Below, piece after piece: positions 1 to 7,078 of a stretch of DNA of 15,622 nt. The notes below the pieces were generated by a model. The model did not search any database and had not been told where the DNA came from. It was given only the letters and a program-made list of their open reading frames with translations. Source of the stretch: Rhodoferax sp. GTDB taxonomy: Bacteria; Pseudomonadota; Gammaproteobacteria; Burkholderiales; Burkholderiaceae_C. The position numbers and the translations under genes are program-made. Every line of letters begins with the position of its first letter. The first letter of the stretch is position 1. The stretch lies in contig JAQSDS010000409.1 in NCBI GenBank assembly GCA_029946045.1, positions 1-15,622 on the forward strand. Reading direction: 5' to 3'.

Positions 1-761
1 GCCAGCGCCAGCTGCAGGTACTCGTTCACCGGCACCTCTTCGGCGCGCCGTTGCACATCAAATTCCCCGGCAAAATGTTTGACCTGCAACCATGCGCCCA
101 GCGTGTGGCGCAGCAATTTGCGTCTTTGGCTGAAGGCCACTTGCACCAGTTCGCTTAAAGCCTGCTCGTTCAGAGCGACCGCGTCCGGGCGGGGCACCAT
201 GCGCACCACGGCGCTGTCCACACGCGGCGGTGGATCAAAGCTTTCGGGCGGCACAAACAACACATTTTCCATGGCGTAACGCCATTGCAGCATCACGCTC
301 AAGCGGCCATAGGCGGCGGTCGACGGCTTGGCCACCATGCGGTCAATCACTTCTTTTTGCAGCATGAAGTGCTGGTCTTCGATGATGTCCACAAATTGCA
401 GCAAATGAAACAGGATCGGCGTGGAGATGTTGTAGGGCAGGTTGCCCACCACCCTCAGGCTGGGCGCTGCTTGCGCCTGCGCCAATTGGGCAAAGTCGAC
501 TTTCAGCACATCCGATTCAATCACCCGCAACTGGGCATGGCTGCGCAACCGTTGGGCCAGATCGCGGTCGAGCTCGATCACCGTCAAGGCGCCTAAGCGC
601 TCGACCAGTGGCTGGGTCAAGGCCGCCAGGCCGGGGCCAATTTCAACCATGGCTTGACCCGGCTGCGGGTCAATGGCGTCCACAATGGCTTCAATGATGC
701 TCCCGTCGGCCAGGAAATGTTGGCCAAAACGTTTGCGTGGGATGTGCTTGCTGTGCTTCAA
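1..761 (-). CDS. rsmA: 16S rRNA (adenine(1518)-N6/adenine(1519)-N6)-dimethyltransferase RsmA (partial, C-terminus off window)
   Basis: Dimethylates A1518 and A1519 in the 3' hairpin of 16S rRNA during small-subunit maturation, using SAM. Reading the minus strand from 761 gives 253 uninterrupted codons running off the left edge; the family is about 270 residues, so only a short C-terminal tail is missing. Visible motifs: the N-terminal RFGQHFL (residues 11-17), the SAM-binding [11 protein letters not shown] (39-49), VIELDRDL (61-68), and the catalytic NLPYNIS (107-113). The start appears to be TTG: no in-frame ATG lies near the conserved N-terminus, and AGAGG at 769-773 sits 7 bases upstream of the TTG. 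The gene starts 10 bases after the surA stop codon, with no room for its own promoter, so it is probably cotranscribed with lptD and surA. pdxA, which lies between surA and rsmA in E. coli, is absent. Identity is certain; the start is likely. Confidence 0.95.
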   Translation of the reverse strand, partial: MKHSKHIPRKRFGQHFLADGSIIEAIVDAIDPQPGQAMVEIGPGLAALTQPLVERLGALTVIELDRDLAQRLRSHAQLRVIESDVLKVDFAQLAQAQAAPSLRVVGNLPYNISTPILFHLLQFVDIIEDQHFMLQKEVIDRMVAKPSTAAYGRLSVMLQWRYAMENVLFVPPESFDPPPRVDSAVVRMVPRPDAVALNEQALSELVQVAFSQRRKLLRHTLGAWLQVKHFAGEFDVQRRAEEVPVNEYLQLAL

Positions 762-771
762 ATCGGTGCCT

Positions 772-2124
772 CTAGAGCGGCGCGGCTCGCAGCTCGACGT
801 AGGCCCTGCCGCGTAGTTCCTGGGCCCAGGTTTGCGCGGTTTCATCGCGCTTTTTCTCGCGCAACAGGGCGCGCACCGACTCGCGTTGCTCGGCTTCGCT
901 GAGCTTGGCCTGACGCCGCTCCAGCAGTTGGATCAGATGAAGTCCAAAGCGCGACAGCAGCGGCTCGCTGACTTGGCCCGGGGCCAACTGGTTCATCACG
1001 CTTTCAAATTCAGGCACAAACATGCCCGGGTTGGCCCAGCCCAGGTCGCCCCCTTGGGCTGCGCTGCCGTCCTGGGAATGCTCGCGCGCCAGCGCGGCAA
1101 AGTCAGCTTGCCCGGCCTGTACCCGCTTCTTGAAATCGAGCAAGCGCTCGCGTGCCCGCGCTTCATTGAGATCGGCCGAAGGCCGCAACAAGATATGTCG
1201 GGCACGGCTTTGTGTCACCGATATGGCAGGCAAACCTGCGTTGACCTTCTCGACGACTTTCAAGATATGAAAACCAGCCAGTGAGCGGACCAGGGCGGAC
1301 ACTTCGCCTGGCACCAACGCTTGTGTGGCTTCAACAAATGAAGCCGGGTAGCGGCCGACGCTGCGCAAACCAAGCTGACCACCATTGGACTGTGCCGACG
1401 GGTCGGAGTAGGTGCGGACCAGCGTGCCGAAGTCCTCGCCCGCGCGTGCCCGCTCCAGCACTTTGCCCGCTTGCACTTGCAAGGCTTGTACCTGTTCGGC
1501 GCTGGCTCCCTCGGGGACCGCAATCAGGACTTGCGCGAGATTGATTTCCAACTGGCTTGGGTCCTGGTTGTTTTGCTGGGCCTGCAAATAGGTATCGATG
1601 TCGGACTCCGACACCTTTACCCGCGGCTCCAGATCGCGCTCACGCAGGCGTTGCAGCAAAGCTTGGTCACGCAGCTGCGCCCGGAACTGAGCCACGCTCA
1701 TGCCATCGGCGACGACTCGCTGGCGCAACTCGGCGACGGTCAACTGGTTTTGGGCCGCGATTGATTGCTCGGTCTGGTCGATGGCCGCGTCTTCAACCTT
1801 GATGCCCGTGTCGCGCGCGAACTGAAGCAGAACTTTCTGGTCAATCAAGCGTTCCAGCATTTCTGCGTTCAGGCGCTGAGGATCGGGTGCCGGCCGCCGC
1901 TGCGCAGCAAACTGTTGCTGTACTCGCAGAACTTCACGTTGCACCTCGGTATTGGTCAGCGGCTCGGAATTGACGACCGCCACAATAAAGTCAGCAGTGG
2001 CGGCGCTGCCGGCCGGCACTGACGTAGCCGTCGTGGGCGCCAGACGCAAACCTTGGGCATGCGCCTGCGCCCCGAACAAACAGGCGGTCAAGGCAACAGA
2101 TAAAAATTTAAAGCGAACGGTCAT
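772..2124 (-). CDS. surA: periplasmic chaperone / peptidyl-prolyl isomerase SurA
   Basis: Escorts unfolded outer-membrane proteins, including LptD, across the periplasm to the BAM complex. The 450-residue product has a signal peptide with predicted cleavage at AHA|QG (after residue 23). An N-terminal SurA chaperone domain (about 45-165) follows, then two parvulin domains at about 194-293 and 305-403, each with the typical GG(Q/D)LG core (GGQLGL at 248-253, GGDLGW at 358-363). A C-terminal helix (about 408-440) completes the chaperone core. Length and domain order match the family. The ATG lies 6 bases after the lptD stop codon and has no convincing Shine-Dalgarno sequence, which suggests translational coupling to lptD. 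rsmA follows after 10 bases. An lptD-surA-rsmA operon is the conserved arrangement. Confidence 0.97.
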   Translation of the reverse strand: MTVRFKFLSVALTACLFGAQAHAQGLRLAPTTATSVPAGSAATADFIVAVVNSEPLTNTEVQREVLRVQQQFAAQRRPAPDPQRLNAEMLERLIDQKVLLQFARDTGIKVEDAAIDQTEQSIAAQNQLTVAELRQRVVADGMSVAQFRAQLRDQALLQRLRERDLEPRVKVSESDIDTYLQAQQNNQDPSQLEINLAQVLIAVPEGASAEQVQALQVQAGKVLERARAGEDFGTLVRTYSDPSAQSNGGQLGLRSVGRYPASFVEATQALVPGEVSALVRSLAGFHILKVVEKVNAGLPAISVTQSRARHILLRPSADLNEARARERLLDFKKRVQAGQADFAALAREHSQDGSAAQGGDLGWANPGMFVPEFESVMNQLAPGQVSEPLLSRFGLHLIQLLERRQAKLSEAEQRESVRALLREKKRDETAQTWAQELRGRAYVELRAAPL

Positions 2125-2130
2125 GATGGT

Positions 2131-4494
2131 TCAATCGTAATTGCTGAAACGGCTGGGCGGTTCACCGGGTTCACGCAGGATCTGGTAGCCGGGGATATTG
2201 TCCTTGAGCGACTTGAGTGGATTCACGCCGAGCCGGGTGAATCCGACGAATTCCAATTGGAACATGATGCGCTGGGTGGCGGTACTGGTACTGGTTTGCA
2301 GGCGCTCCAGCACAATGCGGCCCAGCCAGCAACTTGCATCGTATTCAAAGCCTACCAGCGAGTTGACCAACTTGCGCTCATTGATGCTGTAGTTCAGGCG
2401 CCCCACGCTGTACCAGCGTCCCTCGCCCTGGCCCTGTCCAGCACCCATGTTCTGACCTTTGTCGCCCCACAGGTCGTTGATGGGCCACTGCCAGCCAAAA
2501 TCAGCTTGCTCGCTCGATTCGCGCTGGTAGCGGTAGGCTGCCGAGACCGTGCGGAAGGGACCGGGCTTGTAGCTGGCGCTCAGGGTGGAACGCACCGAGC
2601 GTTTGGCTTTGGGGTTGAACTGAACCGTGCCGTCAAAGCTCCAGCGTGGGTCCCAGTGGACCGAGCCCCCCAGCAGCAAGTCGCTGAGGCTGTCGTCTGC
2701 GGGCAGCTCGCCGGGCAAGGTGACATTTTGATCGGAGAAGCGCAGGCGCTGGGCCATGCCCAGGCGGGCAGCTTCAGCCCCGGTAGCCGGGTCTAGCCAG
2801 CGCGTGGTGACCCCGAAGGTCAGCAAATTGCTGTCAGAGATGCGGTCATTGCCGACATAGGCATTTTCTGTGTAGATGGTGGCCAGGTTAAAGTCGTTGG
2901 CGCCAGAATCGTAATTAGGCAAATAGCTTTGATCACGGTAGGGCGTTTTGACATAAAACGCCCGTGGCTCCAAGGTCTGGCGCAAGTTGCGGCCAAACAA
3001 TTGGGTGTCGCGCTCAAACACCAGGCCACTGTCGAGGCTGAAGGTCGGCAACACCCGACTGGCCGATGTGTCGCCATTTGTCAGGGGTGTTTCGAACTGG
3101 TACTGGCTGGCGTGCAATTGCACTCGGGGCGTTAAATAGCCAGCTGGGGCGGTCATGGGGTAACTGGCCTGCAACAAGCCAAAGCTGCGCTGGCCGTTGG
3201 CTTGTCCGGTGCGTGTCATGTCGGATCGAAAACGGGTGTAGTCGGCATTGAAGGCGTAATTAAAACCGGCGACATTGGTTCGTGCATAACTGGTGGTGAG
3301 CTGCGGCAACCGGTCGTAGGGCGGCACGATGGGTGCCGTGACATCTTGCAGGGTTTGCCACTTCAGCGTACGCACATTGTTGGCCCAGGCGCCTGTGCTC
3401 CAGGACAAGGTGGCATCATTGGCCAGCAGGCGTTGCGTCAGGGAATTGTTGGCGAGGTTGAAATCACGCCAATAGTTGTCATCGCTGACCCGGTTCAGGC
3501 TCAGGTTCAGGGCGGCACCGCTATTGGTCCAGGCACTGTCAAAACGGGCCTGGTGATTCAGGTTCAGGCCCCAGCGGTTGGCATCACGCAATTGATCGGA
3601 AGGCATCCAGTCAAGCTGCACTTCGCCCTTGTATTTTTGCTCCAGATAACGGAATTCGGTGCCGAGATTGACACCGCGCTTGCTCATCAAGGTCGGGGTG
3701 ATGGTGGCGTCGCGGTTGGGCGCCATGTTCCAGTAATAGGGCACCGACACTTCAGACCCATTGACGGTGTCCAGACCGATCGTCGGCGGCAGGATGCCCG
3801 ACTTGCGCTGGTCGCCCAGTGGAAAGCTGATGTAAGGCACAGGCAGCAGCGGCACGCCCTTGAAACTGAGCAGGGCGCCGGTGGCGGTGCCTACTTCTTC
3901 CTTGTTGTCCAGGGAAATGGTGCTTGCTTTCAAAATCCAGTCCGGCATCCAGCTCGGACCTGGCAAGCGGCGACAGGTGGTGAAGGTGGCGTTGTGAATC
4001 ACCGCCCGCTGCTGGTCCAGAAAATCCACCCGGTCGGCCTGGCCATGGGCCTGATTGCGCAGAAAGTGGTAACTGGGTTCGTTGAAAAACCCCTCGAAGG
4101 TCTCCACCCGCAACTCCAGCAAAGGGCCTTCGTAAACGTTGCCTGCGCGGTTGATTCGCACATGGCCCCGGGCCTTGGCCACATCGGTGGGTTGGTTGTA
4201 TTCCAGCTGGTCGGCCTGGATCACCATGTCGCCACGACGCAGCATGGCCTTGCCCTCGACCACCGTTTCAAGGTCCTGGCGGCCGGTGATGCGCTGGCCC
4301 GAGACGAAGCTGGGTAAACTGCCCCGCACCTCTGGCGCTAGGGTCTCTTGCAGCGTGGGGCTGGTTTGCAGAAGCAAAGGCGCATCGGCGGCCTGCTGCG
4401 CACTCACCATAGCCGATGGCAGCAGCGTGGCCAGCACACTCAGGCGCAGCGGTCGCGCGCGACCCAGCAGCTGAAACACAGGCGTGTCGCGCAT
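2131..4494 (-). CDS. lptD: LPS-assembly outer-membrane protein LptD
   Basis: The beta-barrel of the LptDE translocon, which inserts lipopolysaccharide into the outer leaflet of the outer membrane. From the ATG at 4494 it is 787 residues. A signal peptide (about 1-32, ending VSA|QQ) is followed by the periplasmic OstA/LptA-like beta-jellyroll (about 70-180) and the LptD barrel up to the C-terminus. The mature protein has only two cysteines, C174 (in TTCRRLPGPSW) and C722 (in YDASCWLGR). They align with E. coli C173 and the C724/C725 pair, so one interdomain disulfide is expected. The frame stays open up to an ATG at 4605 (824 residues), but that extension (proline/histidine-rich) is not signal-like, would overlap the divergent kinase gene, and lies upstream of a plausible promoter. 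An ATG at 4506 is another possibility. None of these starts has a clear ribosome-binding site. Identity is certain; the start is not. Confidence 0.93.
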   Translation of the reverse strand: MRDTPVFQLLGRARPLRLSVLATLLPSAMVSAQQAADAPLLLQTSPTLQETLAPEVRGSLPSFVSGQRITGRQDLETVVEGKAMLRRGDMVIQADQLEYNQPTDVAKARGHVRINRAGNVYEGPLLELRVETFEGFFNEPSYHFLRNQAHGQADRVDFLDQQRAVIHNATFTTCRRLPGPSWMPDWILKASTISLDNKEEVGTATGALLSFKGVPLLPVPYISFPLGDQRKSGILPPTIGLDTVNGSEVSVPYYWNMAPNRDATITPTLMSKRGVNLGTEFRYLEQKYKGEVQLDWMPSDQLRDANRWGLNLNHQARFDSAWTNSGAALNLSLNRVSDDNYWRDFNLANNSLTQRLLANDATLSWSTGAWANNVRTLKWQTLQDVTAPIVPPYDRLPQLTTSYARTNVAGFNYAFNADYTRFRSDMTRTGQANGQRSFGLLQASYPMTAPAGYLTPRVQLHASQYQFETPLTNGDTSASRVLPTFSLDSGLVFERDTQLFGRNLRQTLEPRAFYVKTPYRDQSYLPNYDSGANDFNLATIYTENAYVGNDRISDSNLLTFGVTTRWLDPATGAEAARLGMAQRLRFSDQNVTLPGELPADDSLSDLLLGGSVHWDPRWSFDGTVQFNPKAKRSVRSTLSASYKPGPFRTVSAAYRYQRESSEQADFGWQWPINDLWGDKGQNMGAGQGQGEGRWYSVGRLNYSINERKLVNSLVGFEYDASCWLGRIVLERLQTSTSTATQRIMFQLEFVGFTRLGVNPLKSLKDNIPGYQILREPGEPPSRFSNYD

Positions 4495-4573
4495 CAGGCA
4501 ACGCATTCGGAAAACGCGCAGGGGTCGAAAACGGTGACGGGCATGAGGTGGGCGCGGTGGAGGGCTGAACACA

Positions 4574-4601
4574 TTTGTAGAATGGATTATCCATGAGTCA
4601 A
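4574..4601 (-). promoter_or_regulatory. candidate lptD promoter in the lptD/amgK divergent region
   Basis: On the minus strand TTGACT (4596-4601) is followed after 16 bases by TACAAA (4574-4579), a fair sigma-70 type pair. Transcription would start near 4567, inside the longest lptD reading frame, which favours the lptD starts at 4494/4506. On the plus strand a TAGAAT (4578-4583) overlaps this -10 and points at amgK, whose message would then be almost leaderless. Both are read by eye only. Confidence 0.3.
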
Positions 4602-5759
4602 GCACTTCCCCCCCAAGCCCCCATAGCGCCAGCCATCGCCTGGAGCGATCTCGTCCGCGCTGATCAATTCAGCCACTGGCTGGCTGCCACCGCTGCCCAA
4701 CACGGCTTGCAGCCCGCGAGCCTGCGCCTGGCCTCGGCCGATGCCAGTTTCCGGCGCTATTTCCGCATCGACGCGCAGGACGGCAGCCGCATCATCATGG
4801 ACGCCCCGCCCGACAAGGAAAACAGTGCGCCCTTTGTCAAGGTGGCCACCCTGATGCACGCCGCTGGCGTCCCGGCACCCAAGGTGCTGGCCTGGGACGA
4901 GCCGCTGGGCTTCATGCTGCTGACCGACCTGGGCGCGCAAACCATGATGCAAGTCATCAACCGGCACGATGCGCAAGCCAACCTGCCCCTGTATCTGCAG
5001 GCGGTGGACGCGCTCATTGCCTGGCAACTGAGCTCCCAACCCGATGTGCTGCCGCCCTACGACGAAGCGCTGCTGCGCCGCGAGCTGGCGCTGTTCCCCG
5101 ACTGGTACATCGCCCAACACAAGGGCATCGTGCTGGACGATGCCATGCGCCAGACCCTCGACAAGAGTTTCGAGGCGATCATCCGCCACAACCTGAGCGC
5201 ACCCAGCGTCTTTGTGCACCGCGACTTCATGCCCCGTAATCTGATGGCCCCCACGCTTGCCACTGCGTGTGCTGCGCTGCCCCCCGAGGGGGCTGATTTG
5301 CCTTGGGGCGGCCCGGCGGCGAATCGTCTCATGGTGTCCGGGCCCGGCACCCTGGGCGTGCTCGACTTCCAGGATGCGGTGTACGGCCCCATCACTTACG
5401 ACATTGCCAGCTTGATGCGCGACGCCTTCCTGAGCTGGGACGAAGACTTTTGCCTGGATGTGACCATCCGCTACTGGGAAAAAGCGCGCAAGGCCGGGCT
5501 GCCGGTGGGCGACGACTTTGGCGAGTTTTACCGCGGCGTGGAGTGGATGGGCCTGCAGCGGCACCTGAAAGTGGCCGGCATCTTTGCCCGCCTGACGCTG
5601 CGCGACGGCAAGCCCCAGTACCTGGCCGACACGCCGCGATTTATTCATTACATCCGTGCCACCTGTGCCCGTTACCGCGAACTCAAACCGCTGCTGCGAC
5701 TGGTGGAGAAAATCGAAGGCATCGAGGAGCCCGCCGTTTTCGGTTTTGGGCGGCAGTAA
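4593..5759 (+). CDS. amgK: AmgK-like cell-wall amino-sugar kinase (aminoglycoside phosphotransferase fold) with internal repeat-derived insertion
   Basis: A kinase of the aminoglycoside/choline phosphotransferase fold. AmgK phosphorylates the anomeric hydroxyl of N-acetylmuramate and N-acetylglucosamine for peptidoglycan recycling, and its gene typically sits beside lptD as here. The 388-residue product shows the N-terminal SADASFRRYFR nucleotide-binding segment (48-58), the catalytic loop HRDFMPRN (209-216) and the metal-binding DFQDA (258-262) followed by YDIASLMRD. In relatives those two motifs are separated by a short loop. Here residues about 219-247 are extra and repeat-like (see the repeat entry), yet the frame stays open and every motif is intact. 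murU, the usual partner, is not adjacent; instead a decayed restriction island follows 62 bases later. The ATG used is the first in frame, with no clear ribosome-binding site. Kinase fold is certain; the AmgK assignment rests on similarity and position. Confidence 0.85.
   Translation: MSQALPPQAPIAPAIAWSDLVRADQFSHWLAATAAQHGLQPASLRLASADASFRRYFRIDAQDGSRIIMDAPPDKENSAPFVKVATLMHAAGVPAPKVLAWDEPLGFMLLTDLGAQTMMQVINRHDAQANLPLYLQAVDALIAWQLSSQPDVLPPYDEALLRRELALFPDWYIAQHKGIVLDDAMRQTLDKSFEAIIRHNLSAPSVFVHRDFMPRNLMAPTLATACAALPPEGADLPWGGPAANRLMVSGPGTLGVLDFQDAVYGPITYDIASLMRDAFLSWDEDFCLDVTIRYWEKARKAGLPVGDDFGEFYRGVEWMGLQRHLKVAGIFARLTLRDGKPQYLADTPRFIHYIRATCARYRELKPLLRLVEKIEGIEEPAVFGFGRQ
5247..5333. repeat. in-frame GC-rich palindromic repeat element inside amgK
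   Basis: An 87-base stretch (29 codons, residues 219-247) appears inserted between the two catalytic motifs of the kinase. Its core is the inverted repeat CCCCC-CGA-GGGGG (about 5280-5292). It also holds a weaker outer pairing between the CCCCACG near 5249 and the CCTTGGGGCGG at 5301-5311. It translates to an Ala/Pro/Gly-rich segment (AALPPEGADLPWGGPAA). The coding text on both sides is similar: AATCTGATG ends at 5246 and AATCGTCTCATG ends at 5333 (NLM versus NRLM), as if the target had been duplicated. From memory, near-identical palindromic units are scattered between genes in Comamonadaceae genomes; no second copy occurs in this window. Confidence 0.6.
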
Positions 5760-5775
5760 AAAACCGTTGCCACCG

Positions 5776-5821
5776 CCCTGTCTTTACCGCGTAAACAGCT
5801 TTCAAAATCAAAAGGACAGGG
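5776..5821 (+). promoter_or_regulatory. nested inverted repeats in the leader of the hsdR remnant
   Basis: CCCTGTC (5776-5782) is exactly complementary to GACAGGG (5815-5821), which ends at the base before the hsdR start codon and overlaps its Shine-Dalgarno AAGGA (5812-5816). Between them TTTAC-CGC-GTAAA (5783-5795) forms a smaller hairpin that can extend to a CAG pairing with the first arm, so two alternative folds are possible. It could be a leader structure masking the ribosome-binding site, an operator, or chance. No uridine run follows, so it is not a standard terminator for amgK. Confidence 0.3.
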
Positions 5822-6058
5822 ATGACGCCAGAGCAACAGGCCAGACAAAGCATTGACACGCTGTTGCAGCAAGCGGGCTGGCATGTGTGCGACATGCTTC
5901 ACGCCAACATCCACGCCGCCCGAGGTGTGGCCATCCGCGAGTTCTCGCTCAACCCCGGTCATGGCTTTGCCGACTACCTGCTTTACATCGACGGCAAGGC
6001 CGCCGGCGTGATCGAGGCCAAAAAAGAAGGTGCCACGCTCACGGGTGTGGAAGGGTAA
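5822..6058 (+). pseudogene. hsdR: type I restriction endonuclease subunit R, N-terminal fragment
   Basis: A 78-residue stub of the HsdR restriction/translocase subunit, normally around 800-1100 residues. It retains the start of the nuclease domain: the IREFSLNPGHGFADYLLYID segment with D51, and the ExK motif E65-A66-K67 (VIEAKKEG), the metal-binding core of the PD-(D/E)xK fold. It ends at TLTGVEG, where the intact protein would continue into the rest of the nuclease domain and the helicase motors, none of which is present. A good Shine-Dalgarno (AAGGA, 5812-5816) lies 5 bases before the ATG, so a short peptide could still be made. The reading frame continues past two stop codons (6056-6058 and 6068-6070) into the Fic remnant, marking a deletion joint. 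Restriction activity is not expected. Confidence 0.85.
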
Positions 6059-6070
6059 TCCCCCCGTTAA

Positions 6071-6841
6071 ACCCTGCCGCTGTCAAACCGACTGCTTCGC
6101 AAAACGCATGAAATTCTGATGCGTGGTGTGCGTGGTGAGAACAAGCAGCCCGGAGAGTTCCGCATCAGCCAAAACTGGATTGGTGGCTCCAGCTTGATGG
6201 ACGCGGTTTTTATTCCACTCCACCCGGAAGGTGTGCCAGCCCTGATGAGCGATCTGGAGAAGTTCTGGCATGACGAGAGCATCACCGTGCCACACCTGAT
6301 TCGGCTGGCCATCAGCCATTACCAGTTTGAGACGATCCACCCATTTTTGGATGGCAATGGGCGCATCGGGCGACTGTTGGTGCCACTTTATTTGGTGAGT
6401 AATGGGTTGCTGGCGAAGCCATCTCTGTACCTGTCAGACTTTTTTGAGCGCAACCGGGCCAGCTACTAAGACGCCCTGATGCGGGTGCGCGTGTCCAACG
6501 ACATGATTCACTGGGTGCGTTTTTTTCTTCAAGGCGTGGCAGAAACAGCGATCAAAGGGCGCAATGTGTTCAAGGAAATTTTGGCCTTGAGGACGGATGC
6601 TGAACACAAGCTGCTGTCACTAGGCAAACGCGCGCCCAACGCAAAGCAAGCGCTCAATTTGCTTTACAGACGCCCCATGTTGAGCGCCACAGACCTGGAA
6701 AACAGCCTGGGCGTCAGCCACCCCACTGCCAACGCCCTGTTGCGAGACTTCATCCGGTTGGGTCTTTTGAGGGAGGTGACGGGCGCTGCCCGACACCGCC
6801 TGTATGTGTTTGAAACTTACCTAGAGCTATTTACAAGGTAA
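6071..6841 (+). pseudogene. Fic family AMP-transferase, N-terminally truncated and interrupted by a nonsense codon
   Basis: Remnant of a Fic protein, a family that transfers AMP from ATP to target proteins. Homology begins abruptly at codon 6071 ([17 protein letters not shown]), immediately after the hsdR scar, so the N-terminal region that usually carries the inhibitory helix is lost. The catalytic motif [12 protein letters not shown] is intact (about 6337-6372). At 6467-6469 TAA replaces the tyrosine expected in the ERNRASY-Y-DALMRVR segment; the same frame then runs on to 6841. The second part ends in a winged-helix domain (SATDLENSLGVSHPTANALLRDFIRLGLL), typical of the long Fic-HTH proteins found in type I restriction loci. 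Pieces with their own ATG are 6119-6469 and 6479-6841; neither has a good ribosome-binding site. Probably nonfunctional, unless the stop is a sequencing error or is read through. Confidence 0.85.
6467..6469 (+). other. in-frame nonsense codon splitting the Fic remnant
   Basis: TAA where the conserved sequence predicts tyrosine (TAC or TAT to TAA is one base change). Both sides are in the same frame with no other disruption between 6071 and 6841. Confidence 0.75.
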
Positions 6842-6861
6842 GGGAAATGCATTTCCCTTAC
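6838..6861. promoter_or_regulatory. 24-base perfect palindrome at the end of the Fic remnant
   Basis: GTAAGGGAAATG is followed directly by its exact reverse complement. The Fic stop codon TAA (6839-6841) lies inside the left arm. As RNA it could form a 10-pair stem with a TGCA loop, but an A-rich run rather than a T run follows on the plus strand. An operator for a dimeric regulator is therefore more likely than a terminator. A related near-palindrome, TACCCTAAGGTA, lies at 6870-6881, 26 bases away centre to centre. Confidence 0.55.
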
Positions 6862-6987
6862 ATTAAAAATACCCTAAGGTAAAGATGAAGCCGACCCGAT
6901 GGAGTGGTCCACGCCTTGCACACGCGCTTCGGCGAACGCTTTACCAAGCTGGACAAAACGGTGGTGCACCTCCGATCCCACTAATTT

Positions 6988-7001
6988 CAATATGCATATT
7001 G
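6988..7001. promoter_or_regulatory. operator-like perfect palindrome, copy 1
   Basis: CAATATGCATATTG reads the same on both strands. It lies 78 bases before the preferred start of the winged-helix gene and 65 bases from a second copy. Inferred binding site for the winged-helix protein itself. Confidence 0.5.
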
Positions 7002-7023
7002 CATATATTTGTCTGCGACAACC

Positions 7024-7052
7024 TTGAATAGCAACGCAATTTATGGCATATT
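7024..7052 (+). promoter_or_regulatory. candidate promoter of the three-gene operon
   Basis: TTGAAT (7024-7029) and CATATT (7047-7052) with a 17-base spacer make a moderate sigma-70 type promoter lying between the two palindromes. Transcription would begin near 7060, inside the second palindrome, giving a leader of about 20 bases before the ATG at 7079. Such flanking is typical of self-repressed promoters. Confidence 0.35.
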
Positions 7053-7066
7053 CCATATGCATATTG
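7053..7066. promoter_or_regulatory. operator-like palindrome, copy 2
   Basis: CCATATGCATATTG differs from the first copy (6988-7001) by one base. It overlaps the predicted transcription start and lies just before the ATG at 7079. Its position favours that start over the in-frame ATG at 7043, which would put the operator inside the coding region. Confidence 0.5.
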
Positions 7067-7078
7067 AATACAAACACA

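Larger units (their letters stand above)
6842..7078. other. intergenic stretch with palindromes; possible gene-tail remnant
   Basis: About 240 bases between the Fic remnant and the winged-helix gene. No convincing complete gene is seen. In one plus-strand frame, 6892-6984, a 30-residue open tail ends VVHALHTRFGERFTKLDKTV plus seven residues and a TAA; it reads like the C-terminus of a lost protein that I cannot name. From about 6985 the DNA becomes markedly AT-rich and holds two copies of an operator-like palindrome and a candidate promoter, listed separately. Confidence 0.4.

Noticed and set aside
3202..4317. Plus-strand open frame of 371 codons
   Set aside because: It is the mirror of lptD codons; the composition is shadow-like and LptD is unmistakable on the other strand.
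4495..4605. Longer LptD start at 4605
   Set aside because: The extra 37 residues precede a normal signal peptide, overlap the divergent kinase gene and lie upstream of the candidate promoter; not fully excluded.
4587..5648. Minus-strand open frame of 353 codons
   Set aside because: It is a shadow of the AmgK-like kinase gene, with His/Gln/Gly-rich composition and no recognisable domain.
7043..7078. Upstream ATG for the winged-helix gene
   Set aside because: It would place the second operator-like palindrome and part of the candidate promoter inside the coding sequence, and the extra residues look unlike a protein N-terminus.
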